The notes: generated from the sequence alone by a model not told the origin. A stretch of DNA of 64,000 nt from Quadrisphaera granulorum (GCF_003149145.1 NZ_QGDQ01000013.1:1-64000), one strand, 5' to 3'; positions 46,032 through 55,805 are shown, counted from the first letter of the stretch. Translations and numbers: made by a program.

Positions 46032-47051
46032 ATGGCCGACTCACGACCGGCTTACGACCCCCTCAAGGAGAACGGCCGCAGCACCGAAGATCACCTCGTG
46101 GAGCAGCCCCGCCATCCGAGCCCGCCCTCACGGGCGGGCTGGCTGCGCCGTCACCCGCTGCGGGCGCTGGAGGCCGCGATGGTCGGCCTGGGTGTGGCGA
46201 CCGGCTTCGCGTTTCCGCCGGTGGTGGCGGTCACCGGCACCGCTCCGTGGTCGGCAGTATCGGCCCCCGTCTTCATGCTGGTCTGCATCGCCGCCGGCGT
46301 GCTCGTCGGAGGCGCCAACGCCGCGCTGGTCAGGCTCGTGCTGGTCAGGCACCTGCGCGAGGTCGCCCTCCATACCCGGCTGGTGGAGCAGGCGGCAGGG
46401 TGGGCCACCGCGACCGGCGACGACGAACCGCTGCGCGCCAGCCACCTGCGCCTGGCCGAGGACGCCGACGACGCACTCGGCACCGTGCCCGCCTCGCTCA
46501 ACGCGCTCGTCGAGACGGTCGCGCACGGTGTCCGCGAGCGCGCCCGCCTCGAAGCGGAGCTGCGGCACCGAGCCACCCATGACGCGCTCACCGGCCTGGC
46601 GGGACGCGCCCACCTGGTCGAGGTGCTCGAGGGAGCGCTGGCTGCAGGGTCTGCCACTCCACCTGCGGTGCTGTTCGTGGACCTCGACGGCTTCAAGGCC
46701 ATCAACGACACCCACGGCCACCACGCCGGGGACGCCGTGCTGCGGGCGGTCGCCGAGCGACTGCGCGACGCCTTGTCGGCCGACGACGTCCCCTCGCGGT
46801 TCGGCGGAGACGAGTTCGTGGTGCTGGTCGCCGACGGCGACCTCGACCGGGCCCGTGCCGCGGTGCACCAGGTGTGGGCCAGGCCGGTGCACGTCGCCGG
46901 GCAGGCCCTGCCCGTGGCCGGGAGCTGCGGCGGGGTCCGCGCGCTGCCCTACGAGACCGCCGACGCCCTCCTGCAGCGGGCCGACGCCGCGATGTACGCC
47001 GCCAAGCAGGCGCGCAAGCGCGCTGCTCAGGCGCCCGTCGCCGCCCGGTAG
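46032..47051 (+). CDS. GGDEF domain diguanylate cyclase, membrane-anchored
   Basis: 339 residues from ATG at 46032. The start is uncertain because upstream in-frame sequence is weakly coding. Two membrane segments (about 40-60 and 75-100) are followed by a coiled HAMP-like linker (about 105-180) and a GGDEF domain (HRATHDALTGLAGRAHLVEV, VLFVDLDGFKAINDTHGHHAGD, RFGGDEFVVLV). The GGDEF motif is intact, so c-di-GMP synthesis is likely. No I-site RxxD is obvious before it. It lies between clpC and lsr2 and its 3' end overlaps lsr2 by 25 bases in convergent orientation. Confidence 0.87.
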   Translation: MADSRPAYDPLKENGRSTEDHLVEQPRHPSPPSRAGWLRRHPLRALEAAMVGLGVATGFAFPPVVAVTGTAPWSAVSAPVFMLVCIAAGVLVGGANAALVRLVLVRHLREVALHTRLVEQAAGWATATGDDEPLRASHLRLAEDADDALGTVPASLNALVETVAHGVRERARLEAELRHRATHDALTGLAGRAHLVEVLEGALAAGSATPPAVLFVDLDGFKAINDTHGHHAGDAVLRAVAERLRDALSADDVPSRFGGDEFVVLVADGDLDRARAAVHQVWARPVHVAGQALPVAGSCGGVRALPYETADALLQRADAAMYAAKQARKRAAQAPVAAR

Positions 47052-47356
47052 GCCTGGATGAGGGCGGCCGGCACCCGGCCGCGCTCGTTGACGGTGTGGC
47101 CGTTCTCGCGGGCCCAGACCCGGACCGCGGCGACGTCGATGCCTGCGCCGGAGGCGGCCCGGGCGGGGCGGCTCGCCGTCGTCGTCGTCCTGCGGGCATG
47201 CCCCACCCACACGGCGAAGGCGTCGCGCAGCTGCGCGGCGTGCTCGGCGGACAGGTCGATCTCGTAGTCGGCGCCGTCGAGGGAGAACGCGACGGTCTGG
47301 TCGGCGGGGCCACCGTCGAGATCGTCGACGAGCACCACCTGCATCGTGCGGGCCAC
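47027..47356 (-). CDS. lsr2: Lsr2-family nucleoid-associated protein
   Basis: 109 residues from GTG at 47356. An N-terminal oligomerisation domain (VVLVDDLDGGPADQTVAFSLDGADYEIDLS, about 6-35) and a C-terminal DNA-binding domain with RGR AT-hook-like motif (VRVWARENGHTVNERGRVPA, about 78-97) are both clear. Lsr2 binds AT-rich minor grooves and silences foreign genes. It begins 1 base after the stop of the 56-residue membrane protein gene (47358), so coupling is likely. It overlaps the end of the GGDEF gene by 25 bases. Confidence 0.93.
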   Translation of the reverse strand: MARTMQVVLVDDLDGGPADQTVAFSLDGADYEIDLSAEHAAQLRDAFAVWVGHARRTTTTASRPARAASGAGIDVAAVRVWARENGHTVNERGRVPAALIQAYRAATGA

Positions 47357-47357
47357 G

Positions 47358-47528
47358 TCAGCTTCCCTCGCCCGCGGCACGTTCAGCGGCGGCACGCTCG
47401 GCCTCGGCGCGGTCGAGGGCGGCCATCGCCTCACGCTCGTTGCGGTCGGCCCGGAGCACCGCGCGCATGACGAACCAGAACAGCAGCGCCACCCCGATGG
47501 GGGGCGTCAGCGCGGCGACGGCGGCCAT
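47358..47528 (-). CDS. Small membrane protein (56 residues) upstream of lsr2
   Basis: The ORF starts ATG at 47528 and encodes one membrane segment (LTPPIGVALLFWFVMRAVL, about 7-25) followed by a charged helix (RADRNEREAMAALDRAEAERAAAERAA), with stop at 47358-47360. A similar short gene often sits between lysS and lsr2 in actinobacteria. It is short, so only position, codon character and one-base spacing to lsr2 support it. Function is unknown. Confidence 0.7.
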   Translation of the reverse strand: MAAVAALTPPIGVALLFWFVMRAVLRADRNEREAMAALDRAEAERAAAERAAGEGS

Positions 47529-47579
47529 CACGGGAGGAACGCTACCCCGAGGTCGCGAGGCAGTCTCCGCCCGCGAGCG

Positions 47580-49145
47580 TCAGGCCTCGGGCTTGACTAG
47601 CGGGAACAGGATGGTCTCGCGGATGCCCAGGCCGGTCAGGGCCATGAGCAGCCTGTCGATCCCCATGCCGACGCCGCCGGCGGGGGGCATGCCGACCTCC
47701 ATGGCGCGCAGGAAGTCCTCGTCGACGGGCATCGCCTCGTCGTCGCCGGCGGCGCCCAGGCGGGCCTGCGCCTCCAGGCGCTCGCGCTGGACCACCGGGT
47801 CGTTGAGCTCGGAGTAGCCGGTGGCCAGCTCGAAGCCGCGCACGTACAGGTCCCACTTCTCCACCACGCCGGGCACGGACCGGTGCGACTTGACCAGCGG
47901 GGAGGTCTCCAGGGGGAAGTCACGCACGAAGGTGGGAGCCACCAGGTGGTCACCCACGAGGTGCTCCCAGAGCTCCTCGACGAGCTTGCCTGCAGTGGCC
48001 GACGGAGCAACGCCCACGCCGACGCGGTCGCAGCGCTCCGCGAGCAGCGAGCGCGGCGTCTCGGGAGTGATCGGCTCGCCGAGGGCCTCCGAGAGCGTCG
48101 GGTACATCGACAGCTGCGCCCACGTGCCGCCGAGGTCGTACTCGGAGCCGTCGGCCAGGAGCACCGTGGTGGAGCCGACGGCGTCACGCGCGGCCGTCTG
48201 GATGAGGTTGCGGGTGCGCTCGGCCATGAGGTCGTAGTCGGCGTAGGCCTCGTAGAACTCCAGCATCGCGAACTCCGGGGAGTGCGAGGAGTCGGCGCCC
48301 TCGTTGCGGAAGTTGCGGTTGATCTCGAAGACCCGGTCCAGGCCGCCGACCACGGCGCGCTTGAGGAACAGCTCCGGCGCGATGCGCAGGTACAGCTCGA
48401 TGTCGAAGGCGTTGGAGTGTGTGACGAACGGCCGCGCCGCGGCGCCGCCGTGCAGCGTCTGGAGCATCGGGGTCTCGAGCTCGAGGTAGTCCAGGCTGTC
48501 GAAGGTGTTCCGCAGCGACTTCACGACGGCGGCGCGGGTGCGGACCACGGCCCGGGCCTCGGGCCGCACGATGAGGTCGACGTAGCGCTGGCGGACCCGC
48601 ACCTCCTCACTGGTGCCCTTGTGGAGCACCGGCAAGGGCCGCAGCGCCTTGGTGGCCATGGTCCAGGAGCTGGCGAGCACGCTCAGCTCACCGCGCTTGG
48701 ACTGGATGACCCGCCCGGTCGCGGAGATGACGTCGCCCAGGTCGACGTCGGCCTTCCACGCCGCGAGCGCCTCTTCGCCCACCTCGGCGAGGCTGAGCAT
48801 CAGCTGCAGCCGCGTGCCGTCGCCGTCCTGCAGCGTGGCGAACGCGAGCTTGCCGGTGCCGCGCTGGAACACGACGCGACCGGCGATGGAGACGACGACG
48901 TCGGTCTCCTCCCCCGCGGCCAGCCCGGCGTGCGCCTCACGCACCTCCGCCAGCGACGCGGTGCGCGGCACCGAGATCGGGTACGGCTCGACCCCGGCGT
49001 CCAGCAGCCGCTGGCGCTTCTCGCGACGCACCCGGAGCTGCTCGGGGAGCTGCTCCCGCTCCAGCTGGGCCTCGGCCTCGGCTGCTGCGACGGCGTCGTC
49101 GGCGAGCGGGCTGCTGCTGGGCGTGGTGGGCGGGACCTCGGGCAC
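47580..49145 (-). CDS. lysS: Lysine--tRNA ligase, class II
   Basis: 521 residues from GTG at 49145; homologues vary at the N-terminus, so the start is uncertain. OB-fold tRNA-anticodon domain (about 60-160) precedes the class II catalytic core: FRNEG motif 2 (about 276), [24 protein letters not shown] (about 420) and motif 3 [15 protein letters not shown] (about 490). [24 protein letters not shown] is the conserved lysS start region. The N-terminal 25 residues are low complexity. Confidence 0.95.
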   Translation of the reverse strand: MPEVPPTTPSSSPLADDAVAAAEAEAQLEREQLPEQLRVRREKRQRLLDAGVEPYPISVPRTASLAEVREAHAGLAAGEETDVVVSIAGRVVFQRGTGKLAFATLQDGDGTRLQLMLSLAEVGEEALAAWKADVDLGDVISATGRVIQSKRGELSVLASSWTMATKALRPLPVLHKGTSEEVRVRQRYVDLIVRPEARAVVRTRAAVVKSLRNTFDSLDYLELETPMLQTLHGGAAARPFVTHSNAFDIELYLRIAPELFLKRAVVGGLDRVFEINRNFRNEGADSSHSPEFAMLEFYEAYADYDLMAERTRNLIQTAARDAVGSTTVLLADGSEYDLGGTWAQLSMYPTLSEALGEPITPETPRSLLAERCDRVGVGVAPSATAGKLVEELWEHLVGDHLVAPTFVRDFPLETSPLVKSHRSVPGVVEKWDLYVRGFELATGYSELNDPVVQRERLEAQARLGAAGDDEAMPVDEDFLRAMEVGMPPAGGVGMGIDRLLMALTGLGIRETILFPLVKPEA

Positions 49146-49210
49146 GGTGGTCGAGGGTATCCCTGGGGCCTGGGGGCTTCCCGCCGCGGCGGCGGGTCTG
49201 CTGGGATCGG

Positions 49211-50086
49211 GTGGTGGCACCTCCCGAGGACAGGCCCGAGGCCGACGACGAGGCACGGCGCACCTCCTTCGGCACGCTCGTGGACGCCGAGCGGTACGAC
49301 AGGCTGCGCCCCGACCATCCCGACGAGGCCGTCGCGTGGCTCACCGGCAGCTCCGCGGGCCCCGGACAACTACCCGGACAGCCCAGCGAGCGGCCCCTGG
49401 ACGTGCTGGATCTGGCCGCCGGCACCGGCAAGGTCTCGCGGGCCCTGGCCCGCCAGGGCCACCGGGTAGTGGCCGTCGATCCGAGCGAAGGCATGCTCGC
49501 GGTGCTGCGCCAGTCCCTGGCCTCCATCCCGAACGCCCGGGTGGAGCTGCGGGTGGGCACCGCCGAGCACGTCCCCCTGCCGGACGGCTCCGTCGACGCC
49601 GTCGTCGTGGGCCAGGCATGGCACTGGCTGCGGCCCGCGGCCGCGGCCGCGGAGGTGGCGCGGGTGCTGCGTCCGGGCGGGGTGCTCGGCCTGTCGTGGG
49701 TGGTGCGTGACCTGCGCGTGCCGTGGGCCGCGCAGCTGGAGACCCTGCTGGGCGGCGAGGGCCTCGGGGAGGCCACCGGAGCCGACGAGGCGACCCACGG
49801 TGCCAGCATCCGTGATCTCGCCGACACCGACTGGTGGCCGCGGGTTCCGCTGCACCGCGGGGGACAGCACGCCGTGCGCGAGCGCGCGTCGTTCCCTGCG
49901 GTGCAGCACCTGGCGTCGGTGGACGACGTCGTCGACCTGGCCTCGACGTACTCGGGGCTGGCGGTCAGCGACCGCCGGGAAGGGCTGCTGCGGCAGGTCC
50001 GGGAGCTGGCGACCGCGGCGGCCCAGCCCGACGGGTCGGTGCTGCTGCCGCAGGTGTGCCACTGCTTCCGCTACCGGATCCCCTGA
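49211..50086 (+). CDS. Class I SAM-dependent methyltransferase
   Basis: 291 residues from GTG at 49211 (the next GTG codon is equally plausible). Motif I is [34 protein letters not shown] (about 61-94), with [12 protein letters not shown] (about 132) and [21 protein letters not shown] (about 147). This belongs to the methyltransferase type 11 family. It is divergent from lysS with 65 bases between. Substrate is unknown. Confidence 0.87.
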   Translation: MVAPPEDRPEADDEARRTSFGTLVDAERYDRLRPDHPDEAVAWLTGSSAGPGQLPGQPSERPLDVLDLAAGTGKVSRALARQGHRVVAVDPSEGMLAVLRQSLASIPNARVELRVGTAEHVPLPDGSVDAVVVGQAWHWLRPAAAAAEVARVLRPGGVLGLSWVVRDLRVPWAAQLETLLGGEGLGEATGADEATHGASIRDLADTDWWPRVPLHRGGQHAVRERASFPAVQHLASVDDVVDLASTYSGLAVSDRREGLLRQVRELATAAAQPDGSVLLPQVCHCFRYRIP

Positions 50087-50087
50087 T

Positions 50088-50112
50088 CCGGCCCGGGGTT
50101 GCCACGGGCCGG
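50088..50112. terminator. Bidirectional terminator-like hairpin
   Basis: An 8-base-pair stem (CCGGCCCG / CGGGCCGG) with a 9-base loop, between the convergent methyltransferase and panC genes. Confidence 0.55.
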
Positions 50113-50143
50113 CCTGCGGGTCAGCGGGCCGTCACCAGGCTGG

Positions 50144-51073
50144 TCAGCGGGACGCGCCGACCACCAGCGGCGCGTTGTCGATGAGCCGGGTGGGCCCGAC
50201 CCGCGCGGCCACCGCCAGCAGCGCCGGGCCGCGGAAGTGCTCCGGCACGTCGGCGAGGGTGTCGGGGTCGACGAGCGCCAGGTAGTCGACACGCGCCAGC
50301 GGCTCGCGCACCAGCACGTCGCGGGCGGCGCGGCGCACGGCGCTGGCGCCCTCCGGTGCGGCCCGCTCCCCCGCGGCCAGCGCCCGTGACAGCACCAGGG
50401 CCACCTCCCGGTCGAGCGGAGACAGGTGCGCGTTGCGACTCGACAGGGCCAGCCCGTCGGGGTCGCGCACGGTCGGCACGGACACCACCTCCACCCCCAG
50501 GTCGAGGTCGCGCACCATGCGCCGCACGAGCAGCAGCTGCTGGGCGTCCTTCTGCCCGAACAGCGCGACGTCGGGGCGGACCAGGTGCATGAGCTTGGCC
50601 ACCACCGTGAGCACCCCGTCGAAGTGCCCCGGCCGCGCGGCACCCTCGAGCACGGTGCCCAGCTCCCCGGAGGACACCCGGACCGCCGGGTCGCCGTCGG
50701 GGTAGACCACGTCGGGCGACGGCGCGAACACGACGTCGGCGCCGACGTCGCCGAGCAGGGCCAGGTCGGCGTCGAGCGTGCGCGGGTAGCGCGCGAGGTC
50801 GGCGCCGGCCCCGAACTGCAGCGGATTGAGGAAGATCGTCACGACGACGCTCGCCGCACGCTCGCGGGCGACCTCCACGAGCGCCGCGTGGCCGGCGTGC
50901 AGTGCCCCCATGGTCATGACGACGGCGACCGGCCCGGGCAGCTCGGCCCGGGCCGCCGCCAGCTCGGCGCGCGTGCGCACGAGCAGGGGGGCGCCGTCGC
51001 GGGAGACGGCGCCGGGCTGGGCCGTGTGCTGGGCCGTGTGGTCGGTTGCGCGGGCCGCTGCGGGTGTGGTCAT
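50144..51073 (-). CDS. panC: Pantoate--beta-alanine ligase
   Basis: 309 residues. It joins pantoate and beta-alanine with ATP. Signatures: [17 protein letters not shown] (about 51-67), [11 protein letters not shown] (about 77), [37 protein letters not shown] (about 143-174) and LSSRNAHL (KMSKS-like, about 210). The first 25 residues are a variable leader. It overlaps the DUF2520 gene by 4 bases, so the two are coupled. Confidence 0.95.
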   Translation of the reverse strand: MTTPAAARATDHTAQHTAQPGAVSRDGAPLLVRTRAELAAARAELPGPVAVVMTMGALHAGHAALVEVARERAASVVVTIFLNPLQFGAGADLARYPRTLDADLALLGDVGADVVFAPSPDVVYPDGDPAVRVSSGELGTVLEGAARPGHFDGVLTVVAKLMHLVRPDVALFGQKDAQQLLLVRRMVRDLDLGVEVVSVPTVRDPDGLALSSRNAHLSPLDREVALVLSRALAAGERAAPEGASAVRRAARDVLVREPLARVDYLALVDPDTLADVPEHFRGPALLAVAARVGPTRLIDNAPLVVGASR

Positions 51074-52011
51074 CGGGTCTCTCCGCTCTCGAGGGCGTCG
51101 GCGACGTCGTCGGCGGCCAGGCCGGTCAGCCGGCCGTCGGCGCGGGCGCGCGCTGCGGTGGCCTGGGCCAGGGCGAGGTGGGTGGCGGGCACGTCGAACC
51201 CGATGGCGCCCTCGCTGGCGGCCTCCGCCAGCACGGCGCGGTGGGTGCGCAGGGTGCCGGCGTCGCCGCGCGCCACGGGGCCGGTGAGCGCACCGTCGCC
51301 GGAGCGCAGGGCGCCGTCGAGCGCCGCCTGCAGGAGGGGGCCGAGCACCCGGTCGGGGCGCTCCAGCCCTGCCGCGCGCAGGACCTCGGCGGCCTGCGCC
51401 ACGAGCGTCACGAGGTGGTTGCTGCCGTGGGACAGGGCCGCGTGGTAGAGACCACGGTCGGCCTCCTCGACCACCACCGGCTCGGCGCCGATCTCCACCA
51501 CGAGCGCCTGCGCCACCGGCAGCACCGGCGCCGCGGCCGTCACGCCCACCACGGCATCGGCCAGGCGCGCCAGGTCGAGGCTGGTGCCGCTGAACGTCAT
51601 GGCCGGGTGCAGGGCCAGCGGGATCGCCCCCGCGGCGCGCGCGGGCTCGAGCACCGCGGTGCCGTGCCGGCCGCTGGTGTGCACCACGAGCTGTCCCGCC
51701 TGCCAGCTGCCGGTGGCCGCCAGGCCCGCGACCAGGTCACCCAGGACGTCGTCCGGGACGGCGAGCAGCACGAGCTCCGCGCGCTCAACCACCTCCGGCA
51801 CCTCCAGCACCGGCACCCCCGGCAGCAGCACCGCGGCGCGCTCGCGGCTGGCCTCGGACACCGCCGAGACCCCGACCACCGCGTGGCCGGCGGCGCGCAG
51901 GGCCGCGCCCAGCACGGCACCGACCCGACCGGCACCCACGACGCCGACGCCCAGGCGGCCCGGGGCAGGACGGCGGCGGGCGCGGCGACCTGCGTCGTCG
52001 TCGTCGAGCAC
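51070..52011 (-). CDS. Rossmann-like and DUF2520 domain-containing protein
   Basis: 313 residues. An N-terminal Rossmann motif [29 protein letters not shown] (about 20-48), then [14 protein letters not shown] and [12 protein letters not shown] (about 118), and a C-terminal DUF2520 region ([47 protein letters not shown]). It is directly before panC and no panE homologue is in the window, so it may supply pantoate by reducing ketopantoate; that role is inference. Translation is coupled to panC. Confidence 0.82.
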   Translation of the reverse strand: MLDDDDAGRRARRRPAPGRLGVGVVGAGRVGAVLGAALRAAGHAVVGVSAVSEASRERAAVLLPGVPVLEVPEVVERAELVLLAVPDDVLGDLVAGLAATGSWQAGQLVVHTSGRHGTAVLEPARAAGAIPLALHPAMTFSGTSLDLARLADAVVGVTAAAPVLPVAQALVVEIGAEPVVVEEADRGLYHAALSHGSNHLVTLVAQAAEVLRAAGLERPDRVLGPLLQAALDGALRSGDGALTGPVARGDAGTLRTHRAVLAEAASEGAIGFDVPATHLALAQATAARARADGRLTGLAADDVADALESGETR

Positions 52012-52066
52012 CCCTCGAGCCTACGGTCGGGCCAGCGGCGGGCCTGCTGCGGCTAGGGTCGCCGAC

Positions 52067-52816
52067 GTGGGACGGCACGAGCGCGTGGCCGAGCTGGCAC
52101 GCCTGGACGTCGAGGGGCTCGTCGTGGCCGACATCGGCTGCGGCAGCGGCCGCACGGTGCGGGCGCTGCTCGACGCGGCGCCGGGCCGGCATGCCCCGAG
52201 ACTCGTCCACGCGCTCGACCACGTCTCCGCCCTCGACGACGACCTGCTCGCCGACGCCCGCGTGCGCAGCCGCATCACCGACCTCGACGGGCCGCTGCCG
52301 TGGCGCGACGGCGAACTCGACCGGGTGGTCTCGCTCAACACCGCCGAGCACCTGGGCGACCCGGTCGCTCACCTCGCCGAGGTGCACCGCGTGCTGCGCC
52401 CCGGAGGCCTGTGCGTGCTCGCGCACTCCGACTGGGACACCGCGCTGTTCACCAGCACCGATGACCAGCTCACCCGCACCCTCGTGGACAGGTTCACCGC
52501 CGCCGCGCACGGGCCAGGCCGCTCCGACGGCTTCATGGGCCGCAAGCTGCTGGCGCTCGCGGCGACCGCCGCGCGCCGCGGAGCGGGGTGGACCGTGGAG
52601 ACCGCGACGTCGTGGGCTGACCCGCACCGGCGGTTCGACCAGGGGTCGCTGGCGTGGAAGGTCGCCACCGGCGTCCTGGCCTCCGCTCAGAGCGACCCGG
52701 TGCTCGCCGCGCGCGCCGCGGGCTGGATGGAAGAGCTGCGGGGGCTGGCGGCGGCGGGCCAGTTCCTATTCACGGTGACCGACGTCGCCGTCGTCCTGCG
52801 CCGCGACGACAGCTAG
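52067..52816 (+). CDS. Class I SAM-dependent methyltransferase
   Basis: 249 residues from GTG at 52067. Motif I VADIGCGSGRTVRALLDA (about 20-37), ELDRVVSLNTAEHLGDPVAHLAEVHRVLRPGGLCVLAHSDWD (about 83-124) are typical of methyltransferase type 11 proteins. It is divergent from the DUF2520 gene with 55 bases between and convergent with PH-domain genes. Substrate unknown. Confidence 0.85.
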   Translation: MGRHERVAELARLDVEGLVVADIGCGSGRTVRALLDAAPGRHAPRLVHALDHVSALDDDLLADARVRSRITDLDGPLPWRDGELDRVVSLNTAEHLGDPVAHLAEVHRVLRPGGLCVLAHSDWDTALFTSTDDQLTRTLVDRFTAAAHGPGRSDGFMGRKLLALAATAARRGAGWTVETATSWADPHRRFDQGSLAWKVATGVLASAQSDPVLAARAAGWMEELRGLAAAGQFLFTVTDVAVVLRRDDS

Positions 52817-52822
52817 CCCGAG

Positions 52823-54262
52823 CTAGCCCGCCTGCTCCATCCACCGCTCCGGGCCAGCCGCGGCACGGGCGGTGCGGGCGCGGAGGGCCTGCTCGTCGAG
52901 CAGCGCGACCGCCTGCTCCTGGGTGAGGTGCTCCGCACGCGGGCGGACCGGCCCCGGCGTCGAGTGCAGCGCCAGCGTGGCCAGGCCCAGGCGCCGCTGC
53001 AGAGGGCCCTGCTCCACCGCGAGCGACTGCGTGCGCGCATGCGGGACGACGTCGAGCTCGCGGCGCAGCCGGCCGCTGCGCAGGAGCAGCGCGTGCTCGG
53101 TGACCAGCGCACCGCGGCGCCGCCAGGAGACGGGGTCGACCCAGCGGGCGGCGCGCGGCGCGACGAGCCAGCCGCCGTCGGGGGACGTGCCGCGCAGGCC
53201 CTCGTCGAGGCCCCAGTTCTGGCCCGAGTTCTGGCCCACACTCAGGCCAGCGTTGAGGCCGGGGGCGTGGAGATCGTCATGGAGGGCCGGTAGGACGAGG
53301 GACAGCACGCGGCGCACCTCGTCGACGCTGGCCACCGGCAGCAGGGTGCTGGCGTCCTGGCTCTGCTCGCCCTCCCCCGCGAAGCCCGCGACGTTGACCT
53401 GCACCCGCCACCACCCGAAGGCGCGCCACAGCAGCGGCTGGCTGAGGCGTACCGCTTGCACGCGCCCGGGGGGCACGGTCTGGGTGCGGCTCTCCAGCAG
53501 CCCCGAGCGCAGCCGGACCCCGTCCGGCGAGGTGGCCACCCGCCAGTTGGCGCTCCGGGACAGCGACGTCCACACGCTGCCGGCAACGCCGATCAGGGGT
53601 GCCGCGGCCCCGAAGGCCACGCCGAGTTCCTGCGTGGTCACCACCCCGACGACGACGCCGACGGCCAGCACGACGAGCGTCACCGTGGCGCCGGACAGTG
53701 CCACCGAACCGGCGACCCTCCCGAAGGGCACCTCCACCACCTGCTGCTCGGGGGCCTCGGGGGCGGCGTCGCCCTCGAAGTCCAGCCCCGCCGAGCGCGC
53801 CAGGAGGAGGTTGCGCAGTCGCTGGGCGTCCGCCTCGCGCAGGTACGCGAGCCGCACCTGGGAGCCCGCGCCGCCGGCCACCTCCACGCGCAGCTCCGCG
53901 AAGCCCAGTAGCCGGGCCACGAGCGGCTGCACGACGTCGACGGCCTGCAGCCTGTCGAGCCTCGCGACCCGCTGCCGCTTGGCGATGACGCCGCTGTGCA
54001 GGCGCACCGCTTCGTCGTCCACCGTGAAGCGGGTCGCGCGCCAGGACAGCGCCGACAGGGCCACCGCCAGGACGACGCACGCCGCCAGAGCCCCCACCGC
54101 GATGAGCAGCTCGACGTGGCCGGGAAGCCCCCGGTCCGCGAAGGCGCTACGGCCGCGCTCCTGGGCGTAGAGGAACAGCAGCAGAACGAGCACACGCCAG
54201 CTCCGCAGGACCGGCGTGATCGGGTGGAGACGCTCCCAGCGGGACGTCTCAGGGCTGCTCAC
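52823..54262 (-). CDS. PH domain-containing membrane protein (YdbT type)
   Basis: 479 residues from GTG at 54262. The start is set by a 4-base overlap with the upstream PH-domain gene. Two N-terminal membrane segments (about 20-70), a bacterial PH domain (RATRFTVDDEAVRLHSGVIAKRQRVARLDRLQAVDVVQPL, about 70-110), two more segments (about 185-230), then further PH repeats. This is the usual large partner of the YdbS/YdbT pair; function is unknown. Confidence 0.85.
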   Translation of the reverse strand: MSSPETSRWERLHPITPVLRSWRVLVLLLFLYAQERGRSAFADRGLPGHVELLIAVGALAACVVLAVALSALSWRATRFTVDDEAVRLHSGVIAKRQRVARLDRLQAVDVVQPLVARLLGFAELRVEVAGGAGSQVRLAYLREADAQRLRNLLLARSAGLDFEGDAAPEAPEQQVVEVPFGRVAGSVALSGATVTLVVLAVGVVVGVVTTQELGVAFGAAAPLIGVAGSVWTSLSRSANWRVATSPDGVRLRSGLLESRTQTVPPGRVQAVRLSQPLLWRAFGWWRVQVNVAGFAGEGEQSQDASTLLPVASVDEVRRVLSLVLPALHDDLHAPGLNAGLSVGQNSGQNWGLDEGLRGTSPDGGWLVAPRAARWVDPVSWRRRGALVTEHALLLRSGRLRRELDVVPHARTQSLAVEQGPLQRRLGLATLALHSTPGPVRPRAEHLTQEQAVALLDEQALRARTARAAAGPERWMEQAG

Positions 54263-54744
54263 AGCCCCGCCAGGCGCGCCTCGCCGCGGCGGGAGAGCCT
54301 GTCGCGCAGGCGCGCCGCCTCCTCGGGCGGCAGCCCCGGGATCGTGGCATCGCTGCTGGCCGACGCCGTGTGCAACTGCACGGTGGCGATGCGCAGCCAC
54401 CGCTCCAGCGGCCCCGCGGACACGTCGACGTACTGCATCCGCCCATAGGGCACCACCGACAGGGAGCGGAAGAGGATGCCGCGCCGGACGAGCAGATCGT
54501 CCTCGCGTTCGGCGTAGCCGATGGCTCTCACCTGACGCCCCACCAACCACCACTGCCAGGCGCCCAGCGCGAACAGCGCCGCGCCCGCCGCGATCCACCA
54601 CGGTGACCACCACAGCGTGGCCACCACCGCGACAACCACCAGAGACACCACAGTCCCCGCGGTCGAGACGACGCGACGAGCGACGACCAACCGCGGGGAC
54701 ACCGACGTCCACTCCACGCCGGGCAGGTCGAACGGGCTGCTCAC
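54259..54744 (-). CDS. PH domain-containing membrane protein (YdbS type)
   Basis: 161 residues. Two membrane segments (about 25-65: TVVSLVVVAVVATLWWSPWW) followed by one bacterial PH domain (RAIGYAEREDDLLVRRGILFRSLSVVPYGRMQYVDVSAGPLERWLRIATVQLHTAS). It overlaps the YdbT-like gene by 4 bases. This pair is a frequent neighbour of the folate genes in actinobacteria. Confidence 0.88.
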   Translation of the reverse strand: MSSPFDLPGVEWTSVSPRLVVARRVVSTAGTVVSLVVVAVVATLWWSPWWIAAGAALFALGAWQWWLVGRQVRAIGYAEREDDLLVRRGILFRSLSVVPYGRMQYVDVSAGPLERWLRIATVQLHTASASSDATIPGLPPEEAARLRDRLSRRGEARLAGL

Positions 54745-54795
54745 CCCACCAGCGTCCTCCCCGTTCGTTCGAGGACGCCAGACGGGTGCCCCCCG

Positions 54796-55566
54796 TCAGG
54801 CGGCAGGCGCCGTCGCCCGAAAGGACCCGGTGTCCGGGCCGGTGCCCACGCTCCACAGCCGCTGCAGCTGGGCGATCTCCAGGGCTCTCTGCTCCGGAGC
54901 GACGAGGGAGGTCGGCGAGCTGACGTGGACCTCCACCTCGCCGTCCTGCGCACCGATCCGGACCAGCACCTCGGGACGACCGACGACGACGTCGAGGTGG
55001 CGGGTGTCGGCGACGGCTGCCACGCGCTCGTCGTCGTCGCCGTCATCCTGGTGGTCCGCCTCGGCCTCGGCGGCGCTGCGCGGCGCCGGGATGAGGGCGG
55101 GCAGGATGGCGGCGGCCGCCGCGGGGCCGGTCAGGGTGGCCTCGGCGCGCGCCACCGGCGCCACCGCCAGGGCGCGGAACGCTGCGGGCGAGGGTGCGGC
55201 GGCGTCGACGGCGGGGTCGAGTCTGACCAGGGCGTCGTCGTCGTGGAGGACAAGGACGTCGTCACCCGAGGCGGTGCGGGCATCGATCGGAGCAGCGGGC
55301 CAGAGCTGCTCGAACCCGGCGACGTGGCGGCCGCGGACACGGCCGCTGCGCGCGCGGTGGCGGGCCCGCAGACCGGAAAGGGTCAGCGGCACGCCGGCGG
55401 CAGCGAGGCCGGCGACACCGAGGACGGGGTTCTGAGCGGTGGCGGCGACGGCTGCGACGACGCAGCCGGCGAGAGCGCCCACGGGGACCGTGGTGGCGGT
55501 GACAAGGCTGCGCGCGGCCCAGGTGAGGGGGGCGGTGGATGCGCGGTGGCGGGCGGTGGAGGCCAT
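54796..55566 (-). CDS. Membrane protein of unknown function
   Basis: 256 residues from ATG at 55566. Two N-terminal membrane segments (about 15-70: LVTATTVPVGALAGCVVAAVAATAQN, VLGVAGLAAAGVPLTLSG) are followed by an Arg-rich linker and a soluble acidic domain (DDVLVLHDDDALVRLDP, EAEADHQDDGDDDE). I do not recognise the family. It ends 51 bases before the YdbS-like gene and may belong to its operon. A 16-residue upstream extension is possible. Confidence 0.7.
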   Translation of the reverse strand: MASTARHRASTAPLTWAARSLVTATTVPVGALAGCVVAAVAATAQNPVLGVAGLAAAGVPLTLSGLRARHRARSGRVRGRHVAGFEQLWPAAPIDARTASGDDVLVLHDDDALVRLDPAVDAAAPSPAAFRALAVAPVARAEATLTGPAAAAAILPALIPAPRSAAEAEADHQDDGDDDERVAAVADTRHLDVVVGRPEVLVRIGAQDGEVEVHVSSPTSLVAPEQRALEIAQLQRLWSVGTGPDTGSFRATAPAA

Positions 55567-55715
55567 GTGTGAAACATAGGACTCGTGCGCCCCGCAAGGC
55601 TCACGACACGCCACGCGTCACTGACATCTCATGAGTCACATCCGCAACGCGGTCGGGCGCGTCGGATTCTGCGCTCCGGCGACCCGACTGGGTAGACCCA
55701 CGCCACTCCCTCAAT

Positions 55716-55766
55716 GGCACCGGGTGGCCCCGTGCCAGTAGGAGTGGCACAGGGCCACCCCGTGCC
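55716..55766. repeat. Large compound inverted repeat
   Basis: Two 22-base arms (55716-55737 and 55745-55766) are inverted complements with 2 mismatches, separated by the 7-base loop GTAGGAG. Each arm is itself palindrome-like (GGCAC...GTGCC around GGG-TGG-CCC). CTCCCT and AGGGAG extend the outer flanks. It lies between the binding-protein stop (55806) and the gene starting at 55566. It may end the transporter transcript or bind a regulator. Confidence 0.8.
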
Positions 55767-55805
55767 CTTCAAGGGAGGGAGACGGAGCGACCGAGGGAAG
55801 CCCGG

